DNA of 64,000 bases from Hymenopus coronatus (Eukaryota; Arthropoda; Insecta; Mantodea; Hymenopodidae). Below, piece by piece: positions 22,570 through 33,796 of this stretch (positions are counted from its first letter, which is position 1; each line of letters opens with the position of its first letter). The position numbers and the translations under genes are program-made. The stretch spans positions 403,953,632-404,017,631 of the forward strand of contig CM060900.1 in NCBI GenBank assembly GCA_030762935.1, read 5' to 3'. The notes beneath the pieces were generated by a model. That model worked only from the letters and a program-made list of their open reading frames with translations, had not been told where the DNA came from and did no database searches.

Positions 22570-24353
22570 TGATTTTAGTTGGTAGTTTGTTATAAGCTTT
22601 TATTCCGGCATACAGTGGACTTTTTTCGTATAGTGCTAACCTATGCTGGGTAGTTTTAATTTAATTTTAGTTCTTGTTCCATGGTTATGCTGTGTTTGCG
22701 AGTTATACATGGCAAACGTGTATGTATTTATTTATTTCATATAGGAATAGGGATGGTAGTGTTAGAATTTTCAATTTTTTTAACAGATTTCTGCAAGATT
22801 CTTTTGTTCCTGTTTGTGTCATTATACAGACTATTTTCTTTTGACTTTTAAAGATTGATTCCCATCCTGTCGAGATTCCCCATAGTATTATTCTGTATGT
22901 CATTATCGAGTGAAAGTAACTAAAGTAAACTACTTTTCTTGTTTCGAGGTTTGTTATTTTAGCTATGCAGCTCATATTAAAGCATGCACTAGATAGTTTT
23001 TTGGACAAATAATGGATATGATCGTCCCATTTTAATTGTTTGTTTAAAAAGACACCGAGGATTTTAGCACTTTCTTTATGATTGACTAAATTAGTCCTGA
23101 GGCTCTCACAATTTTTTTCTTGAGTGCTGAGCTGCATAATGGAGGTTTTAGAGGTATTTAGCTTCAATCCATTTCTTGAAAACCAATTCTTTAGCCGAGT
23201 AATTGTCTCTTCTGCATTATTCTGTAACTCCTCGAGGTTACACCCATTTAGCAAGATAGATGTGTCATCAGCATACATAATTGTATTTCCCTTTATGCAG
23301 TTAGGAAGGTCATTAGTGTATATTATATACAGTAGAGGTCCCAAAACACTACCTTGTGGGACTCCTGTTTTTATTTGATTCCAATTAGATTAGACAGTAC
23401 CAATTTCGTTATTTATAACTATCTTCTGTCTCCTATCTTTGAGATACTTTACAAACCACCTTAATGCTATGTTCTTTATACCATAGAATTCCACTTTTTT
23501 TTTTTTGTAATATATCATGACATACGTAGTCAAAAGCTTTTGAGTTGTCGCAAATTAATATGGCAGTCTGTTGCTTATCATCAATCATTTTCGAAGCATC
23601 ATTTACCAATTTAGTTAGGGCAGATATTGTAGAGCTATTTTCTCGGAATCCATGTTGGGATTTGTTTAACTTGCTAAAATGTTATAGATAGGAGATAATT
23701 TGAGAATGGACAACCTTTTCGAATATGGTGGAGAAGGTAGGAAGAATAGAGATAGGTCTATAATTTTTAAATTCAGTTTTCCCTCCTTTGTGTATAGGTT
23801 TCACTATAGCATATTTCAATCTCTCTGGAAAAATGCCTGTCATCATAGATTGATTAATTAGTTCGCTAATTGGCTTACTAATTTCATGTTTTATTTCCTT
23901 TATAAGAAATGGAGGCAATTCATCCCATCCGAAAGATGATTTTGATTTGAGTTTTGATATTATCTCAGTAATTTTTTCAGGAGTAACCATTGTAAATTCA
24001 AACAAAGGAGTTAACATTAGACAGTTATTATTATACAATTTGTTTATGGAGTCTTGTACTGATGGGGAAGTTTCTCGGATGTCATTCCCAATATTTATGA
24101 AGTAGTTGCTTAATAATTCCGCTGTTTTTGCATCCACATTACCTAAATTGTCTCTACTCGTTGAATTGTTTAATTCCAATTCTCCTTTTATAATTTTCCA
24201 AGTTGCTTTGCTTTTGTTATCTGCATTTTTAATGAATTTTTCAATTGCCATTCGTTTTGCCTTCTTTATTACACTCTTATATATTTTGCTGTAGGTTTTG
24301 TAATATTGTTTGAAGTTTAAATCAGTAGTGGTCTTGAACATTTTGTGCAACAA
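22570..24353 (-). pseudogene. LINE B ORF2, reverse transcriptase
   Basis: The RT copies element RNA at the nicked target. Upstream piece (24353-23682): KIYKSVIKKAKRMAIEKF, SKLKSKSSFGWDELPPFLIK, KYAIVKPIHKGGKTEFKNYR and PISILPTFSTIFEKVV. The middle (about 23680-23350) carries HGFRENSSTISALTKLV, DNSKAFDYVCHDIL (block A with Asp) and VFWD-like block B in shifted frames. The last piece (23344-22703) has MYADDTSIL at 23275-23249, the catalytic YADD, then RNGLKLNTSKT and ILGVFLNKQLKWDDHIHYL. The C-terminus continues past a frameshift to YNKLPTKIRNCFNKALKNLL near 22560. Confidence 0.88.
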
Positions 24354-24398
24354 TCTCTTACGGGCACTGGATATTCGAATTCCTTTTGTACACCGGTC

Positions 24399-25424
24399 TT
24401 ATGAGTACTTTTTCGTAAGTAGTGTTCCTATGATTTTAGGAAAGCATTCATTATAGCAATTTAGAAGCTCCCTAAGAAAATTGTTGTAATTTGCATCAAC
24501 TGAGTCCTCACTGTTTAAAGTCCAGGTTAAATTACCTACTTTTTCTTTAAATTCTGAAATGTTTTCTATGTTGTATAAACGTTTAGCAATTTTCTTTTTG
24601 GGTTTTCTTTTATTTTTATGTATCACTGGTAGTCTTGCAACAACCGCTCTGTGATCTGACACTCCAGTGTCAAACACTCTGCATTCATTATCTCCATAGA
24701 TTTTATTAGTTAATACGTGACCAATGCAAGTTATTGATGACATAGTAACATGTGTAGGGAGAGTATGCCTGAATTCTAGTCCGTGGGATGCAACAATATT
24801 CATATACATGTTATTTAATTTACAATTATTTTATTTCTCACCGAGAGCATTGATTTTTAAGTTTTCATCTACTATTAACTTTGTTTTATAAAGATCAATA
24901 TTACAGTCCATGGCTATTATTAACCCTTTCTTTTTTTTCACTCTGTAATTTATTGCATAGTTCTTCTAGTTTTATAAGGAATGGTTTAAGTGTGTCATAA
25001 TATGGAGCCCTATATTTAGAGATCACGATTAAGTTCAAGCAACTAATTTCAGTGCGGATAGTTCAAAAATACTTTCTGTGCTTAATGATTTTAAGTCAAT
25101 TCTTTGTTTGATATGTTCCCTTAGGTGATCACGTACTAAAATGCATGAACCACCGCTGTCAAGTTCTCTCCTTGAAAAGAAATCTGCTAGGGAAAAGCCT
25201 TTTAGTTTGTTTAAAATTTGGATTGCTCCCTGTCCTAGCCAATGTTCATTAAGGCAAATTATTTCTACTTTTCTCTCAACCATTTCATCCATTAAAAGGT
25301 TTAAATCATCCATTTTAGACAGTGCTCCTTGTATATTTAAGTGTAATAACCAATTATTAGTCACCTGATTACTTAATCCTGATCTCTGTACAGTATTAGT
25401 ATACCTTTTGTTTACATTGCCCAA
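24399..25424 (-). pseudogene. LINE B ORF2, APE-type endonuclease
   Basis: It nicks target DNA to prime reverse transcription. First piece (25424-25035): WLLHLNIQGALSKMDDL with the Asn of motif I, IICLNEHWLGQG with the catalytic Glu, and SRRELDSGGSCILVRDHL. A short shifted stretch near 25010-24840 reads GLIIAMDCNIDLY, equivalent to the GDFN block. Last piece (24809-24399): THVTMSSITCIGHVLTN, TGVSDHRAVVARLP with the catalytic SDH. Two frameshifts separate the pieces. Confidence 0.85.
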
Positions 25425-25438
25425 TTTGCAGACACCGA

Positions 25439-26564
25439 CTATACCTGTGTCCCGTTTCCCTGAAATATATGTCTGGTTATTATATTGATAACATTATTTA
25501 TGACTTGCCCTGTCCTCCATGTACCCTTTCGATTTAGGTGCAGCCCATCTTTCCCTAAGCAAGATAGGTCAATATATTTATCTACGTTCACAAATACAGC
25601 TTTTAAGGCCTCACAGGCCCCTAATATTATCATTAACTAACCTGATGAAGTTGTGATGAACATCCTGTCTTTTTATTACACTGTTCACAGCAACTATGGC
25701 ACTCGGAAATTTCTCTTTAGTACACTTCACTGCATTGTAAACCTCCCCCAAAACTTCTTCAGGGTTTCTAGCTCTCTTTAAGTCATTGGTTCCCACCTGT
25801 AACATTACTACTTCAGGATTTTCCGAAAATTTTTTGCATTGGCACTGATTCACAACCTTATTAGCCAGCTGATTGGCATTTATACCCCTATACACTTTTA
25901 TATCAGCACCCTTAACTTTTACGTGCGCAATCATCGAGTCTCCCAGCACTAGAACTTTTCTTGGCTCTACAGGATCATCTCTTGAAGATCTGGTGAGGTT
26001 AGATGCGTCCTCTTGCATGGAGTTGTTTAGATTGGCATCCCTTTGCCATGAAGTTAGCACGTCGAATCTGTTAGAGGTCTGGATGTCTGGAGTCCGTGGT
26101 TCCACTTCTTGCGTCTTCTTTGCGCTGTCTTTTTTAGTAACTGTTGCCCAATTTGCATTCTGGCTCGAGATCTGCCCCTTATGTTGTTGCAAATGATTAA
26201 TTTCTTGTATCTGATACAATAGCGCTGTCCTTTCGTCCTGTAGCTTCTTTAAATGTTCCTCATTTGCCTTGAATTTCCTTTCCATTTCACTTTTCTCTTT
26301 CTCCAGTATGCTTAGTTTCTGATAGATTTCATTTTTTTGCGATCGCAGATTATTGTTTTCTTGTCGTGTTTTGTGCAGGTCCTTGTTTAGAATTTCAATT
26401 ATCTTGTGTAGCGATTCCATTGCTTCCTTTTCCACGTGCACTCCGCGTTGTTTCACCGGTTTCTGATATTTGTTTGGTTGCTCTGTTTCAGCATGTCTGT
26501 CTGTTCTGCCTTTATTTTCTATGTAACTAGAATCAACCGGGAGTTCAAAAATCAGCGTCTCCAT
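25439..26564 (-). pseudogene. LINE B ORF1, coiled coil plus SGNH/GDSL esterase
   Basis: Starts METLIFELPVDSSYI at 26564. Residues 45-125 form a Glu/Lys/Leu-rich coiled coil. Residues 200-317 form an SGNH hydrolase domain: VLVLGDSMIAHVKVKG (block I, catalytic Ser), YRGINANQLANKV (block II-like), VVMLQVGTNDLKRA (block III with Asn), and, after a frameshift near 25620, CLGKDGLHLNRKG (block V with Asp and His). All four catalytic-type residues are present. CR1-like LINEs are known to carry ORF1 esterases. There is no CCHC knuckle. Confidence 0.88.
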
Positions 26565-26637
26565 TGCTTCTATCTACATCACCATCAATATTTTGTTGAA
26601 TTTTACGGAGCGTACTTCTCGTAACAACACTACACAT

Positions 26638-27498
26638 TGTTTATTCAAAATAATAAAAGAAGCAGGTGAAATAGCTATTGGATATGCTGATGATACCACA
26701 ATTATAGTAAGGGGAAATACAGAACTTGAAGTACAAGATAAATCAAATATACTACTTGAAAAAATTAGGAAAGAGCTAGGAAACCTAGGGATGGTAATAA
26801 ACACAAATAAAACAGAATGGATGCAAATCAGCTTAAAAAGAAAATCCCACCCAATATTCAATTAGTCCTAGACAATACACAAATACAACAAGTAACAGAA
26901 ACTAACTTCTTAGGATTAATAACAGATAACAGATTAAACTGGAAAAAACATATTGAAAAAATAGCAAAAAAAATAAATACAGGACTATACATCTTAAAAC
27001 AAGCAGCGCAACAAATGGATAGAGATAGCTTAATACAAATATACTATGCCTTCATACATTCTCATTTGAGCTATGGGGTAATGCACAGAAAAAAACAATG
27101 CAAAGAATATGAAGACTACAGAAGCATACCATTCGAATAATATGTAAACTAAAGAAGATGGATACTTGTAAAAATTCCTATAAAAACTAAATATATTAAC
27201 ATTTCCGGCACTGTATATATATGAATGCATTGAATACTCAATAAAAAATCATAGCAATCAAAGTAAAAACATGCACATACACAAACATGACACAAGAACG
27301 AAACAAAATTATTTCATTAACAGACTACGAGGAATGTTAAATAACAAAAGTATAGAAAGTAAAACCAAAGATTTGTACAATCATTTGCCTAAACAAATAA
27401 AACAGATAACTGAAGAAAACTGTAAACTTAAAGCAATTAAGAAGTATGTCTCAGAAAATATATTTTACTCTATAGAGGAGTATAAAATGTTAAATTAA
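26638..27498 (+). pseudogene. LINE A ORF2, C-terminal half of reverse transcriptase
   Basis: It resumes with EAGEIAIGYADDTTIIVRGN; YADD (26682-26693) is the intact catalytic block C. A frameshift near 26860 leads into LVLDNTQIQQVTETNFLGLI and LNWKKHIEKIAKKI. After another shift near 27130 it ends with NYFINRLRGMLNNKS and YNHLPKQIKQITEENCKLK to the stop at 27498. It continues the frame interrupted at 22211. Confidence 0.85.
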
Positions 27499-27659
27499 AT
27501 AAGTTATGCTGTATGATGGTACCCCCTGTATTTTTTTTATAAAGTGAATATACTCATGTTATTATTTATACTATAAGTTTAGGTTTGTAATCAATCTGAC
27601 GATCCTTATAAATTATGTACTATAAATGGAGATAATATAGAAATAGAAATGGAATCTTA

Positions 27660-28182
27660 AGTTAGAACAAATTCAAAAGAGCTTATGTTTTGTTATGTTA
27701 ATGATAAAAATTGATAACACCTTGAATTTGGCACATGCTAAAAATTGTCTCTTTTGCTATAAAGTCACAAAAAGACCTCAGCAACCTACATTTTGCAGGC
27801 AAATCTAAAGTTGGCAAGTATGAACCAGTCATATACTTGTTCAAAATGTAAAAATGCAACACAAGCAGATGTAAGAAATCTTTTCCTAACAAAATTTTCT
27901 ATTTTCCTTGTTTTCTCAGAATTAATCTTAAAATGAGGGCTAATTTCAGAATTCTAAATAGGAATGTCCTTTAAAACACTGGACTTATAAGAGAGTACAC
28001 TCCCATTACTGCAGCATACAGAAGCTGGACATCAAAGGTGCCAATCTTTAACTTTCAATACACGATTTGCTTGCTCTAAGTAGCAACTTGGAGTTGTGTA
28101 AATATCATGATTATAATTCTTTGCAGACACTACTCTGCTAAAAGGAGGTGGAGACGAGGGGAGGATGTCACACTTTACTTAC
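27660..28182. other. Unassigned intronic sequence
   Basis: No recognisable gene or element. If 28183-28229 is a CPT2 exon, this is the start of its 26.8-kb intron. Confidence 0.3.
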
Positions 28183-28229
28183 ATTTTACGAATATGGTTT
28201 AGCTGAAATGCTGCCACAACATTTGGAAC
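28183..28229 (-). CDS. Candidate upstream CPT2 exon
   Basis: On the minus strand TTTTTGTTTCAG precedes position 28229 and AAAAT/GTAAGTAAAG follows 28183, a good acceptor and a strong donor. The 47-nt segment reads VPNVVAAFQLNHIRK plus two bases, ending in phase 2, which is what the CPT2 exon at 929-1333 requires at its start. An in-frame ATG at 28247 gives MKFLFQ before it, so it could instead be part of a first exon. The basic, amphipathic peptide would suit a mitochondrial presequence. No homology supports it; transcript data would decide. Confidence 0.35.
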
Positions 28230-28249
28230 CTGAAACAAAAATTTCATTG

Positions 28250-29622
28250 AATTAGATTTTTTATATTATTATTTTGTTGCTGTCTATATAAAAATCCACT
28301 GTGGGTAACTAAATGCTCTCTCTCATACTTGCTTTCTTAGGAACCCATGAATATTACATTACGTATCTAAGAAGAAAAGAAAATAACAATTAACTAAGAA
28401 AAAGCATGTACATAACCACAATAACAATGATAGTAATATTAACATCAATAAACCTGCTCAATGCATTCACTAAAACTCAACATACCAAAACCAACAGCAT
28501 TTGCATATGAACTTTACAAAATATTCTCACCCTACATAAAAACCATACAAAGGACTAAGCTTTTTAAAAAGAACTGAAAATACTGTAGATAGGGTTGTTT
28601 TTATTTTGACAGCTGTAAAAATCAGTATTGCCAATATTTTCAAGTAAGATTTCTTTCACTATAGTTTGTTATAAAAATCCTTGTATTATGTTCCATTGCA
28701 TAAATACTCATACAAGAATCCAATATTTTTGGAATAATTTGTAAATAAGATGTAATGTATTGCATTTAATAACTGATATGTTCATTAACATGTACCTGTT
28801 CCAAAGAACAAATACAATTTAATGAAATGAAAATAGCTTTTATAACATGTATTATAACCATTTATCTTGAAAATTCAGAGATAACAATGATGTTTTCAGT
28901 ACCTACAGCTAAGCAAAATAAGTTCTAAAAATAGATGAAAATAGGCACTACAAGTACAAAACAGGCATTAATATAGCCACTATCAGTAATAAGGCAAATC
29001 ATTTATTCCTTTACTACTTCAGTTATACATACTTTTTATGGCAAACCCATTATCAGTTTTTAAATAATTTCTCCCTTGAATATGTTTTACATTCCCACAA
29101 TGTTTTCTAGTTGTTATTGAGTTTGTTACATATTATTGTTAAACAGGCAATTATTCTATGCCAGTGCTTTTAGGTCAGTAATGTGTTTTCACCACAGCAG
29201 GAAATAGAAAATAAAAAGCGACCTATTAATTAACAATATGAAGAGTTAATACCAAAATGACCAATTTCATACTCATAAACCAACAGTTTTTTGTTACTGA
29301 CCACGCAGCATATACTTTTATTGTGCTAAGTAGCCACTATTTTATTATTATATGAAACAATCCAACAGTTAATGTTAGGAAAAAGATGCTGATATTACAA
29401 ACTTCCTCAGGTAATTTCTCAAAATAGGCTCAGAGCACTAAGTACTAATTGCAATACTAAGATTAATATCACATTAATATATAACTGCCAATAACAAAAA
29501 TATTGAAATTACGATAGAAAAAAAACTGATAGAGTTATCATTACAACAGAAAAGCCATAATAAGCCCTTAAGCTATAAAAAGGTACACACTAGAAAATAG
29601 GTAATTATAGTATTGTAGCAAA
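28250..29622. other. Unassigned AT-rich sequence
   Basis: No reading frame, terminal repeat or known element recognised. It would hold the CPT2 promoter and 5' UTR or a further intron if the candidate exon is real. Confidence 0.3.
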
Positions 29623-30030
29623 TGTCTTTATTGAGTTCAAATTGGTTACAAAATAACTTTCTTATTCGCTGCTGCACAACAGCTTACATAACACTTCAAT
29701 GCATAAGACACTGATGGCTCTCTCATGCCAATGAGTGCTAACTCTCCAGTCAAAGACTGACTTACGAATCCTCACTTGGTTTCCAACTCATCCTTATATA
29801 GCCATGAATGATGCCACAGAAGTTTCTGGAAACCGAAGATTCTGGCATGTGACAGTTGCGTTCCAAGGATTCTGGTTATCGGGCATTGCTTCCTTGTTTA
29901 CTGCATTCCAAGGTCTTCAAACTTAATGCTGCACACACCAAGGCAAACATGAGAATGGCTGCACATGTCACACTGCTCCCAACTAACCCCATCATAGCGG
30001 GCTAGATGATCCATATGTATAGCCGGACTT
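29623..30030 (-). repeat. Gypsy 3' LTR with a short internal stub
   Basis: The LTR runs from 29972 (TGTGACATGTGC on the minus strand, after the purine tract GGGAGCAG) to 29623 (ends AATAAAGACA). It has a TATA box GGCTATATAAGGATGA at about 29792-29807, the canonical LTR promoter. It matches the LTRs at 11045-11465 and 13083-13471. The stub 29973-30030 encodes the last integrase codons (HMDHLARYDGV). The rest of the element is missing. Confidence 0.75.
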
Positions 30031-30279
30031 ACTGTTCTTGGTCAATGGCCTTGACTGCAAGTACAGTAGGTGAACCCCATGTCTCTCATTAGTTCATATC
30101 TCTGCTGAATGAAGTCATGCACAAGCAGTGAGGAGGAGGAGGTAGTCATGTCACCTGCATCTAACATACAGTCCTTGCTGATATGTTAGCCACAGCACAA
30201 CTTGCAATTGAAAAACGTAATTGGAGCTTTGCAATAAGGAGTACATATTGTGAATTTGAGAGGATTGATCACTGCATAA

Positions 30280-31610
30280 TCAATTATGCCACCAGTACTT
30301 TCTAAATTAGGGCAAGTCCAAAACATTACACAGTCAGAGTCAAAAAATTGTTTCAAATGTATGGGCACACATGAAGAAAAAGCTAAAAGCAAAGAACTGC
30401 TTATACTAGAAGATTTTTCAAAAAAATTCAAAAGTTCAAAAGCGAGTATCAGATGCCACAGGAGTGTCTATTGGTGAAAAGAATTATTAAAGAATGCAAA
30501 CAAAATGAAAATCAGAACATCATTTGGAACATGAGGGAAAAATACAGTGTTAAAAAGTGAATAACAGATCTAAAGGACTTTGACAAATGTGTTGTTAGAG
30601 GAATTATTCAGAAATTTTATGTTCAAGAAAGAAGTGCTCCTACAATAGCTACACCACTAATTACTTTAAGAGACAGTATTAACTTTCAGGGCAGCAAGTC
30701 ATCCTTAAACAGAATAATGAAAGAACTGGGTTTTAAATGGAAAAAGAATAAACCAAATAGAAAACTGCTAATAGAAAACTCATGATATTCGTTCTAAATG
30801 AGAAGAATATTTGAAAACCATATGGAAGTATTAGTCAGAGGCAAGGGCAATTTTTTACACAGATGAAACATATATACACAATAGCCACACAAACACAAAA
30901 GGATGGACTGATTACAGTACTACAGGTTTCTTAGCTCCAACATCTAAAGGGAAGAGGATAATTATTGTTCATCCTGGGGGTTAACAAGACTTTGCTTCCA
31001 ATGGCTTGCTCATATATAAATCAAACCAGAAATCAGGAGATAATCATAAGAAAATGAACACCAACAACTATGTTAAAAGGTTAAAAACTAAACTCATTCC
31101 AAATCTGCCCCTGAACTCTGTTGTTCTTGATAATGCAGCATTTCAAAACACTCAAGAAGTAAAGCTTCAACTTCAAATTCCTTGAAGGAAACAAAGAAAA
31201 CATGGCTGTTATATAAAAACATACCATATAATGAAAACATGACTAAATCCAAGCTTTATGACTTAATAAAAGTGCACAAACTTAAAATTGTAAAGTATTT
31301 AGTGGACAGAATTCTGGAGGAAAATGGCCATACTGCTTTAAGACTACCACCATATCACCCAGATCTAAACCCTATTGAACTGATCTGGGCAGATGTTAAA
31401 ACATTAGGTCGGTAGCCATAACACCACATTCAAACTCAAGGATGTCAAGCGTTTGTACTGTGTGTTCGAAGACATAGAAAAGTGGCAAAATGTTTGCCAA
31501 CATGTAAACAAAATAGAAGATGACTACTACAATAAAGATATTATAGTAGAGAATACAATTGCACAGTTTTTAATTAAGGGTGTTGCAGTAAAAGTGGTAG
31601 TTTGATTGAG
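30280..31610 (+). pseudogene. DDE transposase of the IS630/Tc1/mariner superfamily
   Basis: A cut-and-paste transposase of a family widespread in arthropods. Reading order with several stops and frameshifts: FKCMGTHEEKAKSKELL near 30350, ITDLKDFDKCVVRGIIQKFY near 30565, TLRDSINFQGSKSSLNRIMK near 30665. Then FTDETYIHNSHTNTKGWTD (first catalytic Asp) near 30860, APTSKGKRIIIVHPGG, PLNSVVLDNAAFQNTQ (second Asp) near 31110, and LPPYHPDLNPIELIWADVK (third catalytic residue, Glu) near 31350. The tail is FKLKDVKRL and EDDYYNKDIIVENTIAQFL. All three catalytic residues remain. Terminal repeats were not found by eye. Confidence 0.8.
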
Positions 31611-31739
31611 GACATATCCAATGAAGAGACACAATCTGGCATCAAACAACTTCAGTCCACTTAAAATAAGAACTGAAGCTTTCCTGGCGACGCATTAATT
31701 CAAAATCTTCTCGGGCTTCTAACCAGGTAAAAACTTGGC

Positions 31740-31788
31740 TTCACACCAACATTTCGAAGAAGTGCATCTTCCTCGTCTTCAGGGTGAA
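31740..31788 (-). ncRNA. Hammerhead-ribozyme-like motif, main copy of PLE2
   Basis: On the minus strand: stem I TTCACC with GGTG..AA, core CTGAAGA, one C, stem II GAGGAAG/CTTCTTC with loop ATGCA, core GAAA, minimal stem III ATGT, predicted cleavage after T. Very short stem III is usual for hammerheads of Penelope-like elements. Confidence 0.6.
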
Positions 31789-32003
31789 CTGATGGATTGA
31801 GCTTGCGGAGACTGGTATTTATAAGAGCTGGAATGAAGCTAACATCTGATTGGTTCGCGTGATATTATGGCCTGGTATTTAAGATGACTGAGACATGGGC
31901 ACGGACTTCGTAGAAAACTATTTATAGCAGTCATACGGCTAATGTTTTGTGTTTGAGCACGCACCTGCTTGTAAATAAGCCTTGGAAGACTGCAGGTAGA
32001 GGA

Positions 32004-33260
32004 TTAGGTGTTAAGGCTCTTTAACATCGGTGTCCATGCTGAACTTAGTTGTAGGCCAGAATCGCGATTTATATTATTTGTCTCAGATGAGATAGCTAAA
32101 GCTTCTTTTACTCTCCTTTCCCAGTAGTTCGAACACTTTGCCACTATCTTGGTGTTGGTAAAGTTAGCTCTGTGGCTTTGTTCTATACAGTGTTCAGCCA
32201 GTCCAGATTTTTCGGGTTGCATAAGCATTATTGATCTTTGGTGTTCAGAAACGCGTGTGGCAATAGTGCGTCCTGTTTGGCCAATGTACGCTGCGCTGCA
32301 TTCGCAAGGAATATGGTAGACACCAGGTACTCTTAGAGCTAAATTATCTTTAACTGGCCTAACCAAATTTTTGATTTTAGGTGGTGGCTTATGGATGGTT
32401 TTGACATTATATTTGTAGAGTAGTCTACTAATCTTTCCCGAAAAATTGCCAGTAAACAGTATATAGGCTATGGCGGCTGGCTTGTCTTTTTGTTGAGTGT
32501 TCTTGCTGAGGTTTCTTTTTCGTCCGGCTCTTTTCAGCGCAGATGTGATGTCCTTGGCTGAATATCCATTTTGTTGGAGTGTGAATTTTAGGTGTTGAAA
32601 TTCCATTTGCAGATTATCTGGGTCTGATACAGAAACTGCTCTATGTGCCAATGTGTTGAGAATGCCCATTCGTTGTGACTTATGGTGGAAGCTGTTTGCG
32701 TTGAGATAAAGATCCGTGTGTGTAGGTTTTCGGTGGACGGCATGACCAAGAGTTCCGTCCACTTTTCTGGTAACCAAAATGTCCAGAAAGGGGAGAGAAG
32801 TGTTTTTCTCAACTTCCATTGTGAATTGTATTTGTGATCTGACGTATTTAGGTGTGCAAGAAAATCTGGAAGAGTATGCAGTCCATGCGGCCAAATTACA
32901 AATGTATCATCTACATACCTGAAAAAATGTGTAGGCTTTAATGGGGCTGTGTTAAGTATTTCATGCTCCAGAAACTCCATATAGTGGTTGGCAATAGCTG
33001 GTGACAGAGGAGAGCCCATGGCAACACCGTCTGTCTGCTCGTAGTAGGTGTTGTCATACAGAAAATAAGTGGAAGTAAGTGTGTGACTAAACAGTGCAGT
33101 AATACCAGGTGGAAAGTGTTCTGACAGAAGTTGTATTGTTTCCGCAAGGGGAACTCTGGTGAAGAGAGATACCACATCGAAACTAACTAATAGGTCCGAT
33201 GGCTTCACTTTGATGCTGTCAAGAACTTCAGCGAAGTGCATAGAGTTCTTCACATGGTGT
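32004..33260 (-). pseudogene. PLE2 reverse transcriptase-GIY-YIG endonuclease, one frameshift
   Basis: Reading from 33260: KVKPSDLLVSFDVVSLFTRV (RT block A with Asp), NTYYEQTDGVAMGSPLSPA (block B), FFRYVDDTFVIWPHG (YVDD catalytic block). A frameshift near 32880 leads to the 296-codon frame (32894-32004). This frame has SLPFLDILVTRKVDGTLGHA and the C-terminal linker, then GVYHIPCECSAAYIGQTGR (GIY-YIG with CX2C-like spacer) and TRVSEHQRSI with the catalytic Arg. The N-terminal part of RT is missing. It is the most complete Penelope-like protein in the window. Confidence 0.88.
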
Positions 33261-33269
33261 ACATGGTGT

Positions 33270-33533
33270 ACTATTGCCACACGCGTTTCTGAACACCAAA
33301 GATCAATAAGGCTTATGCAACCCGAAAAATCTGGACTGGCTGAACACTGTATAGAACAAAGCCACAGAGCTAACTTTACCAACACCAAGATAGTGGCAAA
33401 GTGTTCGAACTACTGGGAAAGGAGAGTAAAAGAAGCTTTAGCCATCTCATCTGAGACAAATAATATAAATCACGATTCTGGCCTACAACTAAGTTCAGCA
33501 TGGACACCGATGTTAAAGAGCCTTAACACCTAA
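33270..33533 (+). pseudogene. GIY-YIG C-terminal fragment, inverted copy of PLE2
   Basis: It begins in the middle of the nuclease, TIATRVSEHQRSIRLMQPEK, and ends LSSAWTPMLKSLNT, nearly identical to the main copy. The reading frame is open across the head-to-head junction only by chance. It is a truncated duplicate and cannot form the nuclease fold. Confidence 0.85.
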
Positions 33534-33747
33534 TCCTCTACCTGCAGTCTTCCAAGGCTTATTTACTAGCAGGTGCGTGCTCAAACACAAAACATTAGCC
33601 GTATAACTGCTATAAATAGTTTTCTACGAAGTCCGTGCCCATGTCTTAGTATCTAAAATACCAGGCCATAATATAACGTGAACCAATCAGATGTTAGCTT
33701 CATTCCAGCTCTTATAAATACTCGTCTCCACAAGCTCAATCCATCAG

Positions 33748-33796
33748 TTCACCCTGAAGACGAGGAAGATGCACTTCTTCGAAACGTTGGTGTCAA
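33748..33796 (+). ncRNA. Hammerhead-ribozyme-like motif, inverted copy of PLE2
   Basis: TTCACC/GGTG..AA stem I, CTGAAGA core at 33754-33760, stem II GAGGAAG/CTTCTTC, GAAA core, stem III ACGT, predicted cleavage after T33788. It has the same fold as the main copy with one base change in stem III. Confidence 0.6.

Larger units (their letters stand above)
22212..26637 (-). mobile_element. LINE B, near full-length CR1-like retrotransposon nested in LINE A
   Basis: A 4.4-kb element on the minus strand: about 70 nt of 5' leader, ORF1 (26564 to 25439), ORF2 endonuclease (25424-24399) and RT (24353 to about 22570), then a 3' UTR with a (TA)n run. It ends with AATAAA-like sequence and short ATCTT/CTTAT repeats at 22212-22228 rather than poly-A, as CR1-group LINEs do. 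It sits exactly within RT of LINE A, replacing a few codons; no clean target duplication is visible. Frameshifts in ORF1 and ORF2 make it inactive, but it is the best preserved LINE here. Confidence 0.88.
20795..27660 (+). mobile_element. LINE A, CR1/Jockey-like, interrupted by LINE B
   Basis: Plus-strand LINE in two parts, 20795-22211 and about 26638-27660. It starts within the endonuclease: DLMFSNLNRECYEIKI and NGISDHYGQQIV, the SDH block of APE nucleases. ORF2 continues with the linker (21109-21801) and RT: NYRPISLCSTFSKIIE near 21760, FLDLTKAFDCA near 21975, VTHGVPQGSKLGPYLFLI near 22160. After LINE B it resumes as LFKIIKEAGEIAIGYADDTT, then NFLGLITDNRLNWKKHIEKI and the C-terminal SIEEYKMLN ending at 27498. 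ORF1 is absent. Frameshifts near 21750, 22005 and 26850; relatively young otherwise. Confidence 0.85.

Noticed and set aside
22212..26637. Target-site duplication for LINE B
   Set aside because: Candidate matches such as TTATTC are too short and ill-placed to call.
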